Assembly (NCBI GenBank): GCA_963971425.1
Contig: OZ020524.1
Location: 3,443,773 to 3,507,772, forward strand
Length of the DNA: 64,000 nucleotides
DNA from: Bryoerythrophyllum caledonicum
Lineage: Eukaryota > Streptophyta > Bryopsida > Pottiales > Pottiaceae
Direction of reading: 5' to 3'
A program made the position numbers and the translations under genes. Every line of letters starts with the position of its first letter. The stretch's first letter is position 1. Positions 1 through 11,039 of the stretch are shown in pieces. The notes under the pieces are model-generated. The model was not told the origin of the DNA, did not search any database, and saw nothing but the letters and a program-made list of their open reading frames with translations.

Positions 1-56
1 ACTTGCCCAAACCTTCAAGACTCTAGGCCATGGACTATTGGGCCTTTAGGGGTTAA
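1..56. mobile_element. Right end of a TTAA-type element (cut by window edge)
   Basis: The text ends in CCTTTAGGGGTTAA at 43-56, the complement of the terminus TTAACCCCTAAAGG seen at 21,631 and elsewhere in this window. The rest of the element lies before base 1, so the family cannot be set. Confidence 0.4.
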
Positions 57-59
57 ACA

Positions 60-660
60 TGTTTTTTTCAACAATAGTAGCCGTTGGCGCTTGTTTTGCA
101 ATGCTTTAGTCCAATCATTTCAATGTAGTTTTAATATTATAATTTTTTTTCAAAATTTCATCCACACTATAATTTTCATCCGTTGCAAAAATTTCATCCA
201 CAGTCTGATTTTTCCGCAGTATGATTTTTAATCGGCAGACTAATTTTTCATCCGCAACCTATTTTTCATCCGTTGTGTTGTTTTTCATTTGTTGCAAAAA
301 TTTCATCCGTTGCAAAAAAATTCATCCGCTGGAAGATTTTCCACAGAATTTCATCCACAGTGGATGAAACTATTGTTTTGGCAGAATTAACTTAATAACT
401 TCCAAAATATTCATTTTTTAAAATTCCGACTTTGGATTTGGGCTTTTTAGGTGCGTTTTCATCTAGTAGGAAAGCAAAAAAATTATCACAAAAGTTTCAA
501 AAATTTGACTTTTTTGAGTGTATTTAAAAAAAACATTTTAGGGACTAAACTTTGGAGGTAGATTATGGCTAGAGAATATGTTCATCACATTTGCTTTCAT
601 GCATGTTTTTTGTGTGTTAGCTGTTGGTTGTGTTTTCCAATATGTTATATATAGCAATAT
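60..660 (+). repeat. Dispersed AT-rich repeat with TTCATCC motifs, copy 1
   Basis: Many irregular copies of TTTCATCCGY / TTTCATCCAC lie at about 150-370, followed by a conserved stretch ('gactttggattt', 'aaactttggaggtagatt'). The same order of blocks occurs at 8,545-9,090 and, on the other strand, at 31,055-31,500. No coding potential is seen. The block from 660 to 1,220 holds only AT-rich DNA with no feature I can support. Confidence 0.55.
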
Positions 661-1219
661 TCATTTAAAGGACATGTAAGATGTCTCATTTGAAATCTCA
701 TTTGAAACAATAACATGATGATGGACACCAAAAGAATACAATTGGATGGAAGGGGACGTTGCCAAAGCGTGCATGAACCCTAAACATGCAAAGTTTGAAT
801 CAAACTTTTAACTTTTCCATCCACCTGATTGAGGTGTAAATATTTAGAAGAATTTTCTACAACAAAAAGCAATCAAAACATTTGTTTTCACTGTTTGGAT
901 TTGCAAAAGCTAGAAAATAAATTTGTAAAAAATTACAATAGTTTTGGTTATATCTTGAATTGCCGCACCTTTTACAATCTTGTTGGAAATGAAGAATCCC
1001 CTAATTACTACAACGGAGTCCACCCTAATTAATTTTAGACGCTTAATAATCTTTATAGTTTTTTTTTTTTTAAGTGAGCTATGACAAAAAATAGGGGGTT
1101 GTTGCCCCACAAGTGCATGCCCACTTGAGGGGCCCACTCATCTTCAATGCAAGGACTAGGTATATTTTTAGGGTCCAAGGCCTATTGATTTTGCATAAAA
1201 CCTGCTTCACCCAATGTAC

Positions 1220-1595
1220 ACAATTTTTTTGGATTTATGGTTTGAATGTTAGTACCACACAAAGTTAGAAATGGGGACTCCGGGCACCTTCAAGATTTTG
1301 CCAGATGTCTCTATTTATATTGTGTTTTTCCATATATGGAGAGATTATTAAGTTTTTTGATGATGTCAATCTCCTTCTTGTCTTTAGTGTTTTTTTTTAC
1401 ACCTTTTTTACATTTGAAGCAAGCCGTGCGGTCAAACTCTATGAAATTTTGTGAGTATGTTACTTAGTAAGTATTTATGGAGATTCTACGGTGAAAAGAA
1501 ACAATATAAGGTTTTGTTTCCTTCCGTACTCATTGCACTAGAACAAAAAATTTGAAATGTTGTTGGTGTGAATTGTCACGCGGTTTGAGGGATTA
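1220..1595 (+). repeat. Shortened copy of the 0.94-kb TTAA repeat (family R)
   Basis: The text from 'ttttttggatttatggtttgaa' and 'ggggactccgggcacc' to 'gagggattaaag' matches parts of the complete family R copy at 21,631-22,564, including 'ggatttgtggtttgaa' and 'ggggactctgggcacc'. It is shorter than that copy, so it is an internal-deletion derivative or a relic. Confidence 0.45.
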
Positions 1596-1653
1596 AAGAA
1601 ATATAATTGAATAGAATAGAAAATACACCCTTGAATAAAAATATCCAAAATAA

Positions 1654-1659
<6 letters not shown>

Positions 1660-1700
<41 letters not shown>
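1660..1700. repeat. (AT)n microsatellite
   Basis: About 20 uninterrupted AT units. Short ORFs reading Tyr-Ile repeats across it are artefacts. Confidence 0.95.
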
Positions 1701-1702
<2 letters not shown>

Positions 1703-2013
1703 ACCATCCAAATTAGAAAAGCATGCAATACATTTTGAACTAGTACTATACTTGTAGTCATTACTTATACTTCCACAATACTATTTGCAATTCTAGTATT
1801 ATAGTAGTACAGAGGTCAACATGCTACTAGTAATAGGCGGTCCGAAAATGCTCGCATGTCGAGGGCCAATTCCATGTGTCGCTAAAGCGTGTGATGATAT
1901 GTGATAATCCTCCAGCGTTGTCTTTCCTAGTGGAACACAATCTACCCACATACAAGTGAAAGGTATCCGCAAATTCTTGATTTCTGAAATATTACAAAAC
2001 TTCCGCCCTCCTG

Positions 2014-3335
2014 CTACAGTCTCTCGTACTCTTTAGACATGGTCATGCCATTGATCCGTTGAACTATTTGAGCCGTTGCATACTCCTCCGAAGCCTTTAA
2101 GTACTTCAGAATCATTTGAACATCAACACCGCGTCTGTATAAGAATGCAACTCTAGGATCCACCCACCACCTTCTCTGCAGAGCCTCAACTATTGCCTTT
2201 GCATCGGTGAACGTGTACAGTGATTGCATTAATTCGCTAGACACGGTTGTCATGCCCCAATCATAAACTTCGATGTAGACTTGCGATTCATCGTATAGAA
2301 AATAAAGGAGGATATTGTTCGGAGATAAGTCGTTGTGAAGGTGACCGCTCTTGTGTACTTCATTCATGTTGTGCAGCAATGCCCACGCAAGCTCAGTCTG
2401 TTTCTTGCAAAATCTTACGAGTTGATGACCACGAATAATCTCATCCTCTGGGTAATTCTCATACAATAGATGAATGTTCACGTCATCACCGTACTGATAA
2501 TCACGATTGAGCATCTCTCGTATCGTCCCTCCATTCCACCAGTACGCATACCCTTCGTATTTGGACGGATAGATGGCTGCAAACCGTATAACGTGCGAGT
2601 GTGGAATTCTCACAGCCATTGATTTGTTCTAGTGTTCTATTTTGGCTAGGTCCGGCGTGGTTTGCGCTTGGTTGGATAGTTTTGCAGCAAACTCCCAAAA
2701 TGGTTCAATGCTGGAAGCTTCTTCAGTCTGTATTTTTTGCATCCTGGCATATCCACCTCTCTTGATTGCGCCGTCCACTGGAATGTCTCTCGCCATAGGA
2801 GGAATTGCAATTAAATGCGCCATTTGATCTTGTTCCTCCCGCCTTCCCTCCTTTCCTCCTCAGAACTCGACCACCCACAAATCCACGCCGGTTCCGATTT
2901 TTAGCAAACGGCTTCATGTGAGGGACAAATGAATCCGCACTCAAAATCACCGCGATGAATGCTTTGTCACCTTCTCAACGATCTCTACCGTATTTCGCCA
3001 ATAGGTTTTTCAAATTCCATAGAGCATCGAGCACCCTGCTCTCTAGAAACTTTGAATACCCCCGCTTGTTCGTCTCCGCGTACCACTCCGAAACATGCAG
3101 CGCAGCCATCATGTACTATGTCATCTTCACCTTGAATTTGTTGGAACCCTCGTCATAGTATCTCACGTATTTGCTCTCCAAAGCTCGTACGATATTTTCC
3201 TCATAGAATCGGACGACCAATTCCATAGGAAATCCCTGCACTCCTGAGATGGAATGTCTTGAATCGGATGCAAATTTGGCGCACCGAAGTCCGCCATCTT
3301 CTATTTCTTCTTGTCCCTCGGCATCTTCGTTCATA
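2014..3335 (-). pseudogene. Kinase-like protein, decayed copy (left arm)
   Basis: Read on the minus strand this is a diverged protein-kinase-like gene. Its carboxy-terminal 201 codons (2,619-2,014) are open and contain a catalytic-loop-like HNDLSPNNILL (HxDxxxxN pattern, Arg of HRD replaced by Asn) followed by DWG in the place of DFG. Upstream, a glycine-rich RRGGYA stretch may be the remnant of the nucleotide loop. Breaks: an in-frame TAG separates KIEH from NKSMAVR (the other copy has Gln there, so CAG to TAG), and several frameshifts lie upstream; a TAG also follows an initial MPRDKKK. The second copy at 5,495-6,614 is homologous along the whole length. Family membership beyond 'kinase-like' is inferred from the two motifs alone. 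Confidence 0.65.
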
Positions 3336-3589
3336 ATTTGAATTGAGCTTAAACGTTAAACTCTAGATAGTTTTTAAAAAACTTTGTAGAGTTTGACGAA
3401 ATACAAAGTTTTTAAAAAACTTTATAAAATTCGGCGAAATCTCCCCCTCCAAATAAATACTTTTCAACTTCCAAAAAAGAAGAGCCAATGGATGGATTTT
3501 GCCAGCCAAAGCCACTCCGCATCCACTCAAAATATATGAGGTGGAGAAGAAAAGTGAGAAAAAGGTAGGGGCGGTTGGCCTCTTGGCAG

Positions 3590-4020
3590 GATTGTCTACA
3601 TAGACGGACAGGGGCTCAAAGATAGCAGACGGACAGGACGGACAACACCCTTATTGGACAGATGCCTAAAATATTCCTAAAATATTCTTTAAGACTATAA
3701 GAATATTTCCAAATATAATGGAATATTCTTGAATATTCTCTATCGGACGGACAACAACCTCTACCGAACGGATGCCGGAACAACCATGTCTCTTGGCCGT
3801 CCGCCCAATCGGTTGGCCGCGGCCGGCCTTGGGCCGTCCGCTCGATCGAACGGCCGGGAGCCTCTCGACCGATCAGCGGACGACCGCGTGCTGTCCACCG
3901 GTCAATCGGTTGCCTGCCCTTTGATTGGCCAATTGGATGGCCGGGAGGGCTTTCAATCTAAACAGACGGCCCCGATTGATCTATTTTAATTTACTATCAA
4001 ATTTTCATATCCTTGTTTTC
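3590..4020. repeat. GGACGG / CGGCCGTCCG-rich stretch
   Basis: Repeated GGACGGACA units at 3,600-3,660 and 3,745-3,780, then a GC-rich CGGCC/GTCCG block to 3,985. Similar blocks lie at 5,040-5,265 and 12,200-12,360, always upstream of a decayed gene. AT-rich 'aatatt' repeats at 3,665-3,740 interrupt it. Confidence 0.5.
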
Positions 4021-4281
4021 ATTGTTTGTCTGCGGTAAACGTTTATTACCACGAGACGCTCGGTCCGACCGGACGTCCGGATGTTGCCGTCCGCTGGACG
4101 TCTTTTTGGACGCTCGGACCTTCAGGACGTCAGATTGGTAACTCAGGCTGCAAAGGCAACACCCGCAGGGTATTTTCTTGATCCAAACATCATTGGACAC
4201 TCTATGCTCTTTTTGCTTTTGACAGGGAATGGTTCACTACTTCCAGTTCTATAATTCGTAACTTTGAGTATATTTTTGCAG

Positions 4282-4392
4282 GGATCAACTGCATTGGATT
4301 GCGCGGAGGTGTTGGATGCAAATCCTATCCCAGCTATTTATCATGTACTACGCCTCCTCATTGATGATGCTTGTGCAAGGGCGCTTGGAAAG
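4282..4392 (+). other. Exon-like segment with both splice sites
   Basis: After 'atatttttgcag' comes a 111-bp segment open in phase 0 (37 codons: GSTALDCAEV..., ...RLLIDDACARALGK), followed by 'gttaga'. The peptide looks like real protein but I do not recognise the family; 'STALDCA' loosely recalls ankyrin-type sequence. It sits alone inside the TIR-bounded unit, which suggests capture from a host gene. A downstream segment starting at the ATG at 4,618 and ending at 'cggtaagt' (4,691) is a weaker second candidate. Confidence 0.4.
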
Positions 4393-4466
4393 GTTAGATC
4401 AAGCCACCCCTCTTGATCTCTCTTCGGCTTTTCACTCTGTTTCTTCTCGCAAATGGGCGGACGAGT

Positions 4467-4594
4467 GATAATACTAGTGAGTGTACCAGCGATCACACTA
4501 CTTGCCAAGTCCCAACTCTAAACCATTCCGCCCACTTACCAGTATTTCCTTGGCGAGTAGTGTGATTGCTAGTGCACTCACTAGTCTTATCCAA
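4467..4594. repeat. Short hairpin-forming inverted repeat
   Basis: Arms of about 40 bp ('actagtgagtg...cactacttgccaag' and its near-complement 'cttggcgagtagtg...cactcactagt') surround about 40 bp. This could be a tiny MITE nested in the surrounding unit. Confidence 0.7.
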
Positions 4595-5039
4595 TATTAT
4601 CTACTAAGAGGCAAGAGATGGGAGCGGGAGGAGATGGGGGAGATCGCAGAAGGAAAGACAACCCACGCGTAGAAGATCTTTCTTTAATTCGGTAAGTTCG
4701 AGAGGGTCCTTGGAAATGACAGGGAAGATGTCCTTCGCCATGGAAGTCGCTGGATTGAAAGAGGCCATGCTTCTTACCTAGGTCTGTAGTGATCCTCAAC
4801 GTGATTCCCTTTTTTGTGTCCTCTTCTCCGTGTACTATGGGTTTTACATAGGCTCACCGCGCGCTTGAATGCGTTCATTTGTAGGGCCCGGATGCTCGTC
4901 AGGGTTACCAATCCGACATCCTTGGGGGTCTAAGAGCGTCCTAGGACGTCCTAGAACGAGGACGTCCGGACGTCACGTCAGACGCACCGACTGGGGGGTA
5001 AAAACCATTTACGGAAGGCCCTGGTAAGTTTTTTGGACC

Positions 5040-5330
5040 GTTGGATCTGACGAAGTGTCACACGGCCAGATCGCTGCCGTCAAATTGCGATCCGCCGTCC
5101 GATCAGTCGCTGCCGTCGGGGCGATCTGACAGCATCTCGGCCATCCGCCTGATCGGACGGCCGCGATTCGATCGCATGGGCGCACGACGGCCGTCCGATC
5201 AGGCGAACGGCCGATTGGAGGACGGATGGCTGTGGTGGCGGTCGGCCTCATGGCCGTCCGCCATCCTATAAAAGGTCATCCGCCCTCCTCTCTCACTCTC
5301 ACTTTTTCTTTCCCCTCTCAAGAATATATT
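5040..5330 (+). promoter_or_regulatory. Putative promoter of the right-arm kinase-like copy
   Basis: A GC-rich run with many GATCGGACGGCC / GGCCGTCCG motifs ends in TATAAAA at 5,267-5,273, followed by a pyrimidine-rich leader (CTCTCTCACTCTCAC...). The gene's ATG lies about 220 bp beyond the TATA box. The same layout (GGCCGTCCG block, TATA, leader) precedes the unrelated decayed gene at 12,059. Confidence 0.45.
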
Positions 5331-5494
5331 TTTGAGTGGATGCGGAGTGGCTTTGGCTGGCATTTTTCCATCCATTGGCTCCTCATCTTTGGAAGGAAAA
5401 AAATGATTCACATTGGGGGGGGGAGGTTTTGTCATTTTTTTAAAAGTTTTTCTAAAAACTTGTTCTAGTTTCAAACAGCGGCGGTTTAAAGAAG

Positions 5495-6614
5495 ATGCCA
5501 AAGGACAAGAAGAAGCAAAAGGTTGCGGACTTCGGTCCAAAGCTTCATCCCATCGACGAGGTTCAATCGCGCGGCTAATGGAGATTTCAACGACGTGCTG
5601 TTGAAGGCTGATTTATTCGTGGCCCAGATGAAGCCATTTGCCAAGAATCAAAACAGGCGCGGCTCCGTGGGATGGTGGAACTCGACGGAGGGGCACCAGG
5701 AGGACTTGTTGCGGAAAGCTCATCTAATTGTCATTCCGCCAACAGCCACGGTTATACCGATGGACAATGTCAATCGAAGAGGTGGATATGCCACCATCTG
5801 CAAAGTCCGCATTGCGGGTGCTTTGGGCATTGAACCATTCTAGAAATTTGCGGCCAAATTGTGAAACCAATCGGAGACACGGCCGGACTTGGCAAAAGTG
5901 GTGCATCAGAACGAGTCGATGGCGGTGAGGATTCCACATCCGGGTGTCATCCGTTTTGTGGTCATTCATCCGGACAAGTACGAAGGCTATGCGTATTGGT
6001 GGAATGGCGGGACAATTCGAGAGACGGTGAACCGGGATTCCGATTATGGTGACGATGTCTTTGTACATTTGAACAATGGAAGATTCCTCGAGGATGAGGT
6101 TATTCGAGCTCATCAGTTGGTTCGTTTTCACAAAAAATGGACCGAGCTTGCGTGGGCGTTGTTGCGCATCATGAACGAGGTCCACAAGAGCAACAATCTC
6201 CACAACGACTTGTCTCCGGACAATATCCTCCTCCACTTCCCTCCAGATGAATCGCGAATGTATATTGGACTATGCAATTGAGGCATGACCACGAAGGTTA
6301 CAGAATCAATGCAGTCTCTTTATACGTTCATGAATCGTGAAGACATGGCCGAGACTCTGCGAAGGCGATGGTAGGTGGATCCGCGGGTTGCGTACTTGCA
6401 CAAACCACATGCGGATGTGCAAATGATTCCGAAGTTATCGATGGCTTCGGAGGAGTTTGCTACGGCCCGTATAATGCAACGAATCAACAAGCGGACAATG
6501 TCCATGGGCTACGAGAAATTGCAACGCGAATCTTGGAGTTTCGTAGTTTTCTCAAATCAAGAATTTGCGGATACATTTCATATGTACATGGAGAGAGTTT
6601 GCAACAAAAACTGA
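5495..6614 (+). pseudogene. Kinase-like protein, decayed copy (right arm)
   Basis: It starts MPKDKKKQKVADFG and, after a frameshift near 5,577, continues through a region homologous to the left arm: MKPFAKNQNRRG, VNRRGGYAT, MAVRIPHPGVIRF, a kinase-like YAYWWNGGTIRE block and the catalytic-loop-like HNDLSPDNILL. Damage relative to the other copy is telling. The DWG box reads N-stop-G (D to N, TGG to TGA), RRWW reads RRW-stop (TGG to TAG), and EPFW reads EPF-stop (TGG to TAG). All are G-to-A changes. The final segment (6,375-6,614) extends beyond the stop of the left copy. No function can survive here; the intact founder was probably a multicopy, perhaps transposon-borne, gene. Confidence 0.65.
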
Positions 6615-6619
6615 GAGGG

Positions 6620-7430
6620 CGTTGGAGAGTTGTTTCATATCATTACACGCTTCAGCGACACATACAATTGGCCCACGCCTCATAAGCATTTTCGGTCCAC
6701 GTATTATTAATACATAGGTTTTACTTTATTCCTTCCCGCATTATTAGACTGTATTAAATAGTATGCACGTTTTAAAGTGACTATAGCAATAGTCTTAGAT
6801 TAATATGTACTACATGCCTTTGAAATTTGGGCACAACTAGTAAAAAAACTTTTTTTCATATAGCCGTGCAAAGACCGACATTTATTGTATTTTATATGGT
6901 TTTGCTTGTGGCAAGGTTCCGATTTTTTAACTTATCAATATGTTCTATTTCAGAATTCTTGTAGAAATTTTTTTAAAAGAAAATCACTTCAAAATATCCA
7001 AATCCAACCTTATGATGATATTTCCCTACACACCAATTTTTAGAGGTAGAGAAGAACTGTAGCATATTCAAATCAAGTGCGCAAATACTGGAGTTTAAGA
7101 AATGCCATTCCACGTTTTATTTTTTTGTAAACTAAATTTGATTTCAAATGATAATCCAAACTATGAGTAAGAAGGTTTTCACTACATGTTGTTGAAAAAA
7201 CAAAATGTGTAAAATATGACGATCTCTAGGTTTTATGTAGAGAAGACGTATTTCAAATTTTACGAGTTTGGGTTCAAAATTTTTTGATACTGCCCATGGC
7301 ACTAAAGTCTAAATCATACATAACCTCAACCATTTTATGTTTTTTGAATATAATTTAGAATTTCTAGAAATTATCCCCATTTGAAACGCCTCCTCAGTCC
7401 CGACTCCCTACTCATACAACATGTCTCATG
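6620..7430. repeat. AT-rich DNA with a family R fragment
   Basis: From about 7,010 the text ('acaccaatttttagaggtagag', 'tagcatattcaaatcaa', 'ggttttcactacatgttgttg') matches the interior of the family R repeat, without recognisable ends. Nothing else is seen. Confidence 0.45.
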
Positions 7431-8379
7431 TATCCCCTAAGGTACCGTGACAGTTTTGCACCAAAAACACTTCAAAATTGTTGGATTCTAGTGCAATGAA
7501 CATAGAAGGAAACCAAAACTTTGATTTCTAGTTTTGACCGTAGGATCTCAATTAAGACTTATTAAAAAATATGTTTACAAAATTTCAAAAACTTTGACTG
7601 CACAGATTGAAATATTATAGTGTTTGAAGTGAAGCAAATAGTTCATTTTCTTCACTGCGTTTAGTGGATTAGCAGACTTTGACTTTATCTGGTGTCAAAA
7701 TTTTGTATTACACAAGGTCTAAATCCATTACCTTCTTGTTAAGCATGATGTTAGTTCCTTAGACACCTATTTTTTGAGGTAGAGGACAGGTGTAGCGTAT
7801 TCAAAACAACTGTGCAAGTAGTGGAGGTTCAAAATTTGCCAATTCAAACTTTAATTTTGGTAGACTTAATGTGTTTTGGATTACTAATCCAAATGGTCAA
7901 TAAAAAGGTTTACACCACATATTAATGTGGAAAAAACAAAATGTAACAAATATAAAGATATGTAGGTTTTATGTGGAAATGAATAAGTTCTTTTGGTAGC
8001 TTGTCCGACAATGACTGACAATGTGTGAGAATGTTTGACTTGGGTTGGTATGCTATTTTTCAATAAAGACAAGACTTGTTTTTTTACAATATCAAGGGAA
8101 GAAATATTACTTGCGAGTATTGAAAATCTCACTTTCAATAGAGTGTCCTAGCAAAAGTTTTTGGAGGTGCCCAAGCTGCCCACTCTCCCCATTGGAAATT
8201 CAAAACCCTATAATTTTATCATCATATGTCCAATTTAAGAAAAAATTGTCTTCCCACTAAGATATCGGTAATGCCTTTCTATAGTAAAATTTCAAAGAAG
8301 AATGTTGGAAATTCACACCATAGGAACCTAACCAAACTTTCAAAAAGCCCATTTTTGACACTTGATCCTTTAGGGGATA
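7431..8379. mobile_element. TTAA-type repeat, family R copy (949 bp)
   Basis: The left end TATCCCCTAAGGTACC and right end GATCCTTTAGGGGATA are inverted partners. Length and interior (for example 'gacagttttgcaccaaaaacacttcaaaattg', 'caccaatttttttgaggtagag'-like text) match the copies at 21,631, 23,054 and 44,326. The TTAA edge is degenerate here (TAT/ATA). Short ORFs inside recur between copies only because the DNA is repeated. Confidence 0.6.
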
Positions 8380-8544
8380 TACTTACTTGCCTTAGAAGTT
8401 AAATATTCATACTTCAACATTTTTACTCTGTCAAAATATACTAATTTTTTGTCTCTTTATATACTTTTCAATACACGTCTAACAATACGAGAATTTGAAA
8501 CTTCTGTATGGAGTAATTTCCAGACCCATTTGCATCTATAGAAG

Positions 8545-9090
8545 TTTAGTAGCGGTTCGCGCTTGTTTTGCAACGCATTTGAACAACCATTTTAATGCGT
8601 TTTCTATATTACAGAATATTATGAAAAAGATTTATTTCAAAATTTTATAGAAAATTGGAAGAGTAGAGAAGGAGCGGGTTACAAACATTAAGTGTTAGTT
8701 AATAGTGTTCGTGATGATTTTTAACACTTTGCCATAGTCATTCGCGGACGATTTTCCTTCCGGAGACTAATTTTCGTCCATCGACTGTTTTTTCAACCAC
8801 GGACTACTTTTCCATCCGCAGACTATTTTCATCCGCAATGGATGAAACTATAATTCGGCCATATTATATTAATAGTGAGTTAATATCTCCTAACATAATC
8901 ATTATTCTTGAATTCTGACTTTGGATATCGGCTCTCTAAGGGGGTTTTCATTCAGTAGAAAAAATAAATTGCGTAGAAAGTTTTTCAAAAACCACATTTT
9001 TGTGAGTGTTTATAAATCATTTTAAGGAAGTTCAATACCTAACTCTGTAGGTAGATTGCTAGGGCATATTTACTCGGTTTTAAATATCCA
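8545..9090 (+). repeat. Dispersed TTCATCC repeat, copy 2
   Basis: Matches 60-700 block by block: 'gcgcttgttttgcaa', several CATCCGCA / CATCCATCG motifs, 'tggatgaaact', 'gactttggat', 'ggtagatt'. The stretch 8,380-8,545 and 9,090-9,270 holds nothing I can name. Confidence 0.55.
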
Positions 9091-9269
9091 TAACAATTTG
9101 AAGCAATGAAGTATATGCAATGATTAATACAAACATGCATACATTAAAATGCAGAGGCATCCAAATATGAATAGCAAAAATGCTAATAGGAAGATTTTGT
9201 TGTATTCATTGATATTGTATAATGTATTTGGTCTACTATTTCGTGTACTCTATGGAGTAATTTCCACAC

Positions 9270-10678
9270 ACTAAAATATCCTTAGAGCAGAACTCATGGC
9301 CATACACCAAACACTACAAATCATCACAACAAAATACAACAACGAACCCGCACACATATTCACTGACTGTATCAATGCACTTTATCTACTAAACACCCAA
9401 ATAACACACCCTACCCTCCACAATAGCCACCCCGACCAAACTATTTTAATGTCAATGGTCCACATGTTACAAATACCAAACACATATAACAAGCCTTCAC
9501 AAAGTTAGAGTCCATGCCAATATCGATGGAAACGAACAAGCATAAAAATGAGGGCCGCGAAAAATTGCATAAAATTGCCAAAGATTTGTACAAATATGCA
9601 CATGCTACCCCATACTACTTCCAAAAAGAAGATTGGCCTTCTAAAGAAGATACCCCCAATAAAGGCCCGGTTAGACTCTTAAACAAATATCTCAAGAAAC
9701 AAGACCTCTATAACAACCTTGACACAATCGCAGAAAACTTCCCTATTATAGAAAATGGGTTGGCAACAACAAAATAGACAATGAACTCTCTACGAATTTT
9801 TGGAAGAATCCCATCATCTCTAACTCACAAATAACATGCGTCATCAAATTCCATAGTAGTCGATATATGGGAAACGCCCGAAAACAACTCTTATTTGGAA
9901 TGAAAAAATTCCCATCTATAACATGCCACATATGCACTTCCACATACCCTGACAAATGGCTCCATGTTCTACTCAAAATGCCAAAACCATCACATACACT
10001 CCTTAATTGTCAAAAGACATAACAAAGCGGTATGGAAAATTCGAAAACTATTTACCTCCCATAACAAATCACGATGCTTTATCCTCATGAATGCCGGCAC
10101 CTCTATTAACAACCCACAAGGAAATACGGTCCCTCCTTGGTTACTCCCATGTACATGCGCAACTTAGCGCTGTCACTGTAACGCTAGACTCAAAGCAGAC
10201 ATACTTTGCATTCGGGGCCTACCATACAATGACCCCACACCCGACCACATTAACCAAGACTGTACCATTCAATTCATCAAATTCAGATATTGTAATGATA
10301 GATTCTCCCCATAAACAATTGAAAACAAAATAAATAAATACCAACCCCTTATTAATGACATCATTGCCCAGGGATGGAAAGTGGACCCGCTTATTGTAAT
10401 CACAACCGGTGCTCGTGCCACCACCTTTATCTCATCTATAAAAATCCTTGAAGATACCTTTAAAATCTCCATCAAAACAATTTCACAGACTTTCAATATT
10501 ATTAACACCGTTGCCATTCAACAGGCCATGTCCATTCTACTACACCAACGCAAAATTGAAAAACAACCAAGCGCTCCCCGAGACGGTGTCTGGTGGGCAT
10601 GGTCTCAGTGGTGGAACGAACAGACCCTTTATCCACGCCGGCCCCTTTGCGGACCGGCGTTCTTCTTCTTGCTTTAAC
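9270..10678 (+). pseudogene. LINE fragment: RNase H and carboxy-terminal region
   Basis: A 5'-truncated non-LTR retrotransposon end. It opens in the RNase H domain (RAELMAIHQTL with the catalytic Glu, then HIFTDCINALYLL with the next catalytic Asp, and HANIDGNEQA). A downstream domain has the zinc-binding-like pattern CHIC...HVLLKC, common at the tail of LINE proteins. Frameshifts occur at about 9,500, 9,780 and 10,160, and in-frame stops at several places, so it is dead. The protein matches the RNase H fragment of the minus-strand LINE at 43.4 kb (shared LQNI-RA-MAIH-TL), so both come from one LINE family. The coding remnant ends at a TAA at 10,675-10,677. Confidence 0.75.
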
Positions 10679-11039
10679 TTTTGGATGAGAAATACTCAAG
10701 GAATTTTAGAGGTACAGGTTGTAAAAAGAAGTTTGTTGAACATGTAATGATATGAAATACTCTTGAACTTATATGAGGTGATTGAAAAGTTGGAATGTAT
10801 AAAAATTTCTCATTCCACACATCACTTATACTAAAATTATCAATAAAATTCATTTGGAAATACGTAGCATGCATTGTACATTCATCATCCACATTGACAT
10901 GGCCGCAACGTAGAAATATTGAATAAACATCCATTTGAAGATCTTAAAAAATGACCTTCTAAATTTACAAAATAGTCAATATTGTTCTCGCACGAAGACA
11001 TTATCCACATGGATTACATTACAACGTGCCCATGTATGA
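10679..11039. other. AT-rich spacer, no feature seen
   Basis: Between the LINE remnant and the 3' end of the minus-strand decayed gene. It may include that gene's 3' flank; no ORF or repeat was identified. Confidence 0.4.

Larger units (their letters stand above)
4022..5008. mobile_element. TIR-bounded unit with captured exon-like DNA (Pack-type candidate)
   Basis: Imperfect terminal inverted repeats of roughly 100 bp bound this unit. The left (about 4,030-4,147) runs from a GGTAAACGTTTATTACC-like tip through GGACGTCCGG and 'ggacgctc' to 'agattggtaac'. The right (about 4,905-5,005) reads the same blocks on the other strand ('ggttaccaatccgacatcc', 'ggacgtccggacgt', 'gggtaaaaaccattta'). Inside are an exon-like segment (4,282-4,392), a short hairpin and further weakly coding-like DNA. 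No transposase is present and no clear target-site duplication was found, so it would be non-autonomous; Mutator-like capture is a guess. Confidence 0.45.
2014..6620. repeat. Large inverted repeat with two kinase-like arms
   Basis: The left arm (about 3,600 down to 2,014) and right arm (about 5,290 up to 6,520) are diverged inverted copies. Homology starts before the gene: both carry a pyrimidine-rich leader, then 'gagtggatgcggagtggctttggctgg', then the MPRD/MPKD start and the gene body. The spacer of about 1.7 kb contains GGACGG-rich DNA and a separate transposon-like unit. Confidence 0.7.

Noticed and set aside
1660-1700. Transmembrane-like Tyr-Ile repeats
   Set aside because: Translation of the (AT)n run.
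4618-4691. A second captured exon starting MGAGGDGGDRRRKD
   Set aside because: The donor is good, but the only nearby acceptor would leave a 31-bp intron, too short, and other frames read equally well. Kept only as a remark.
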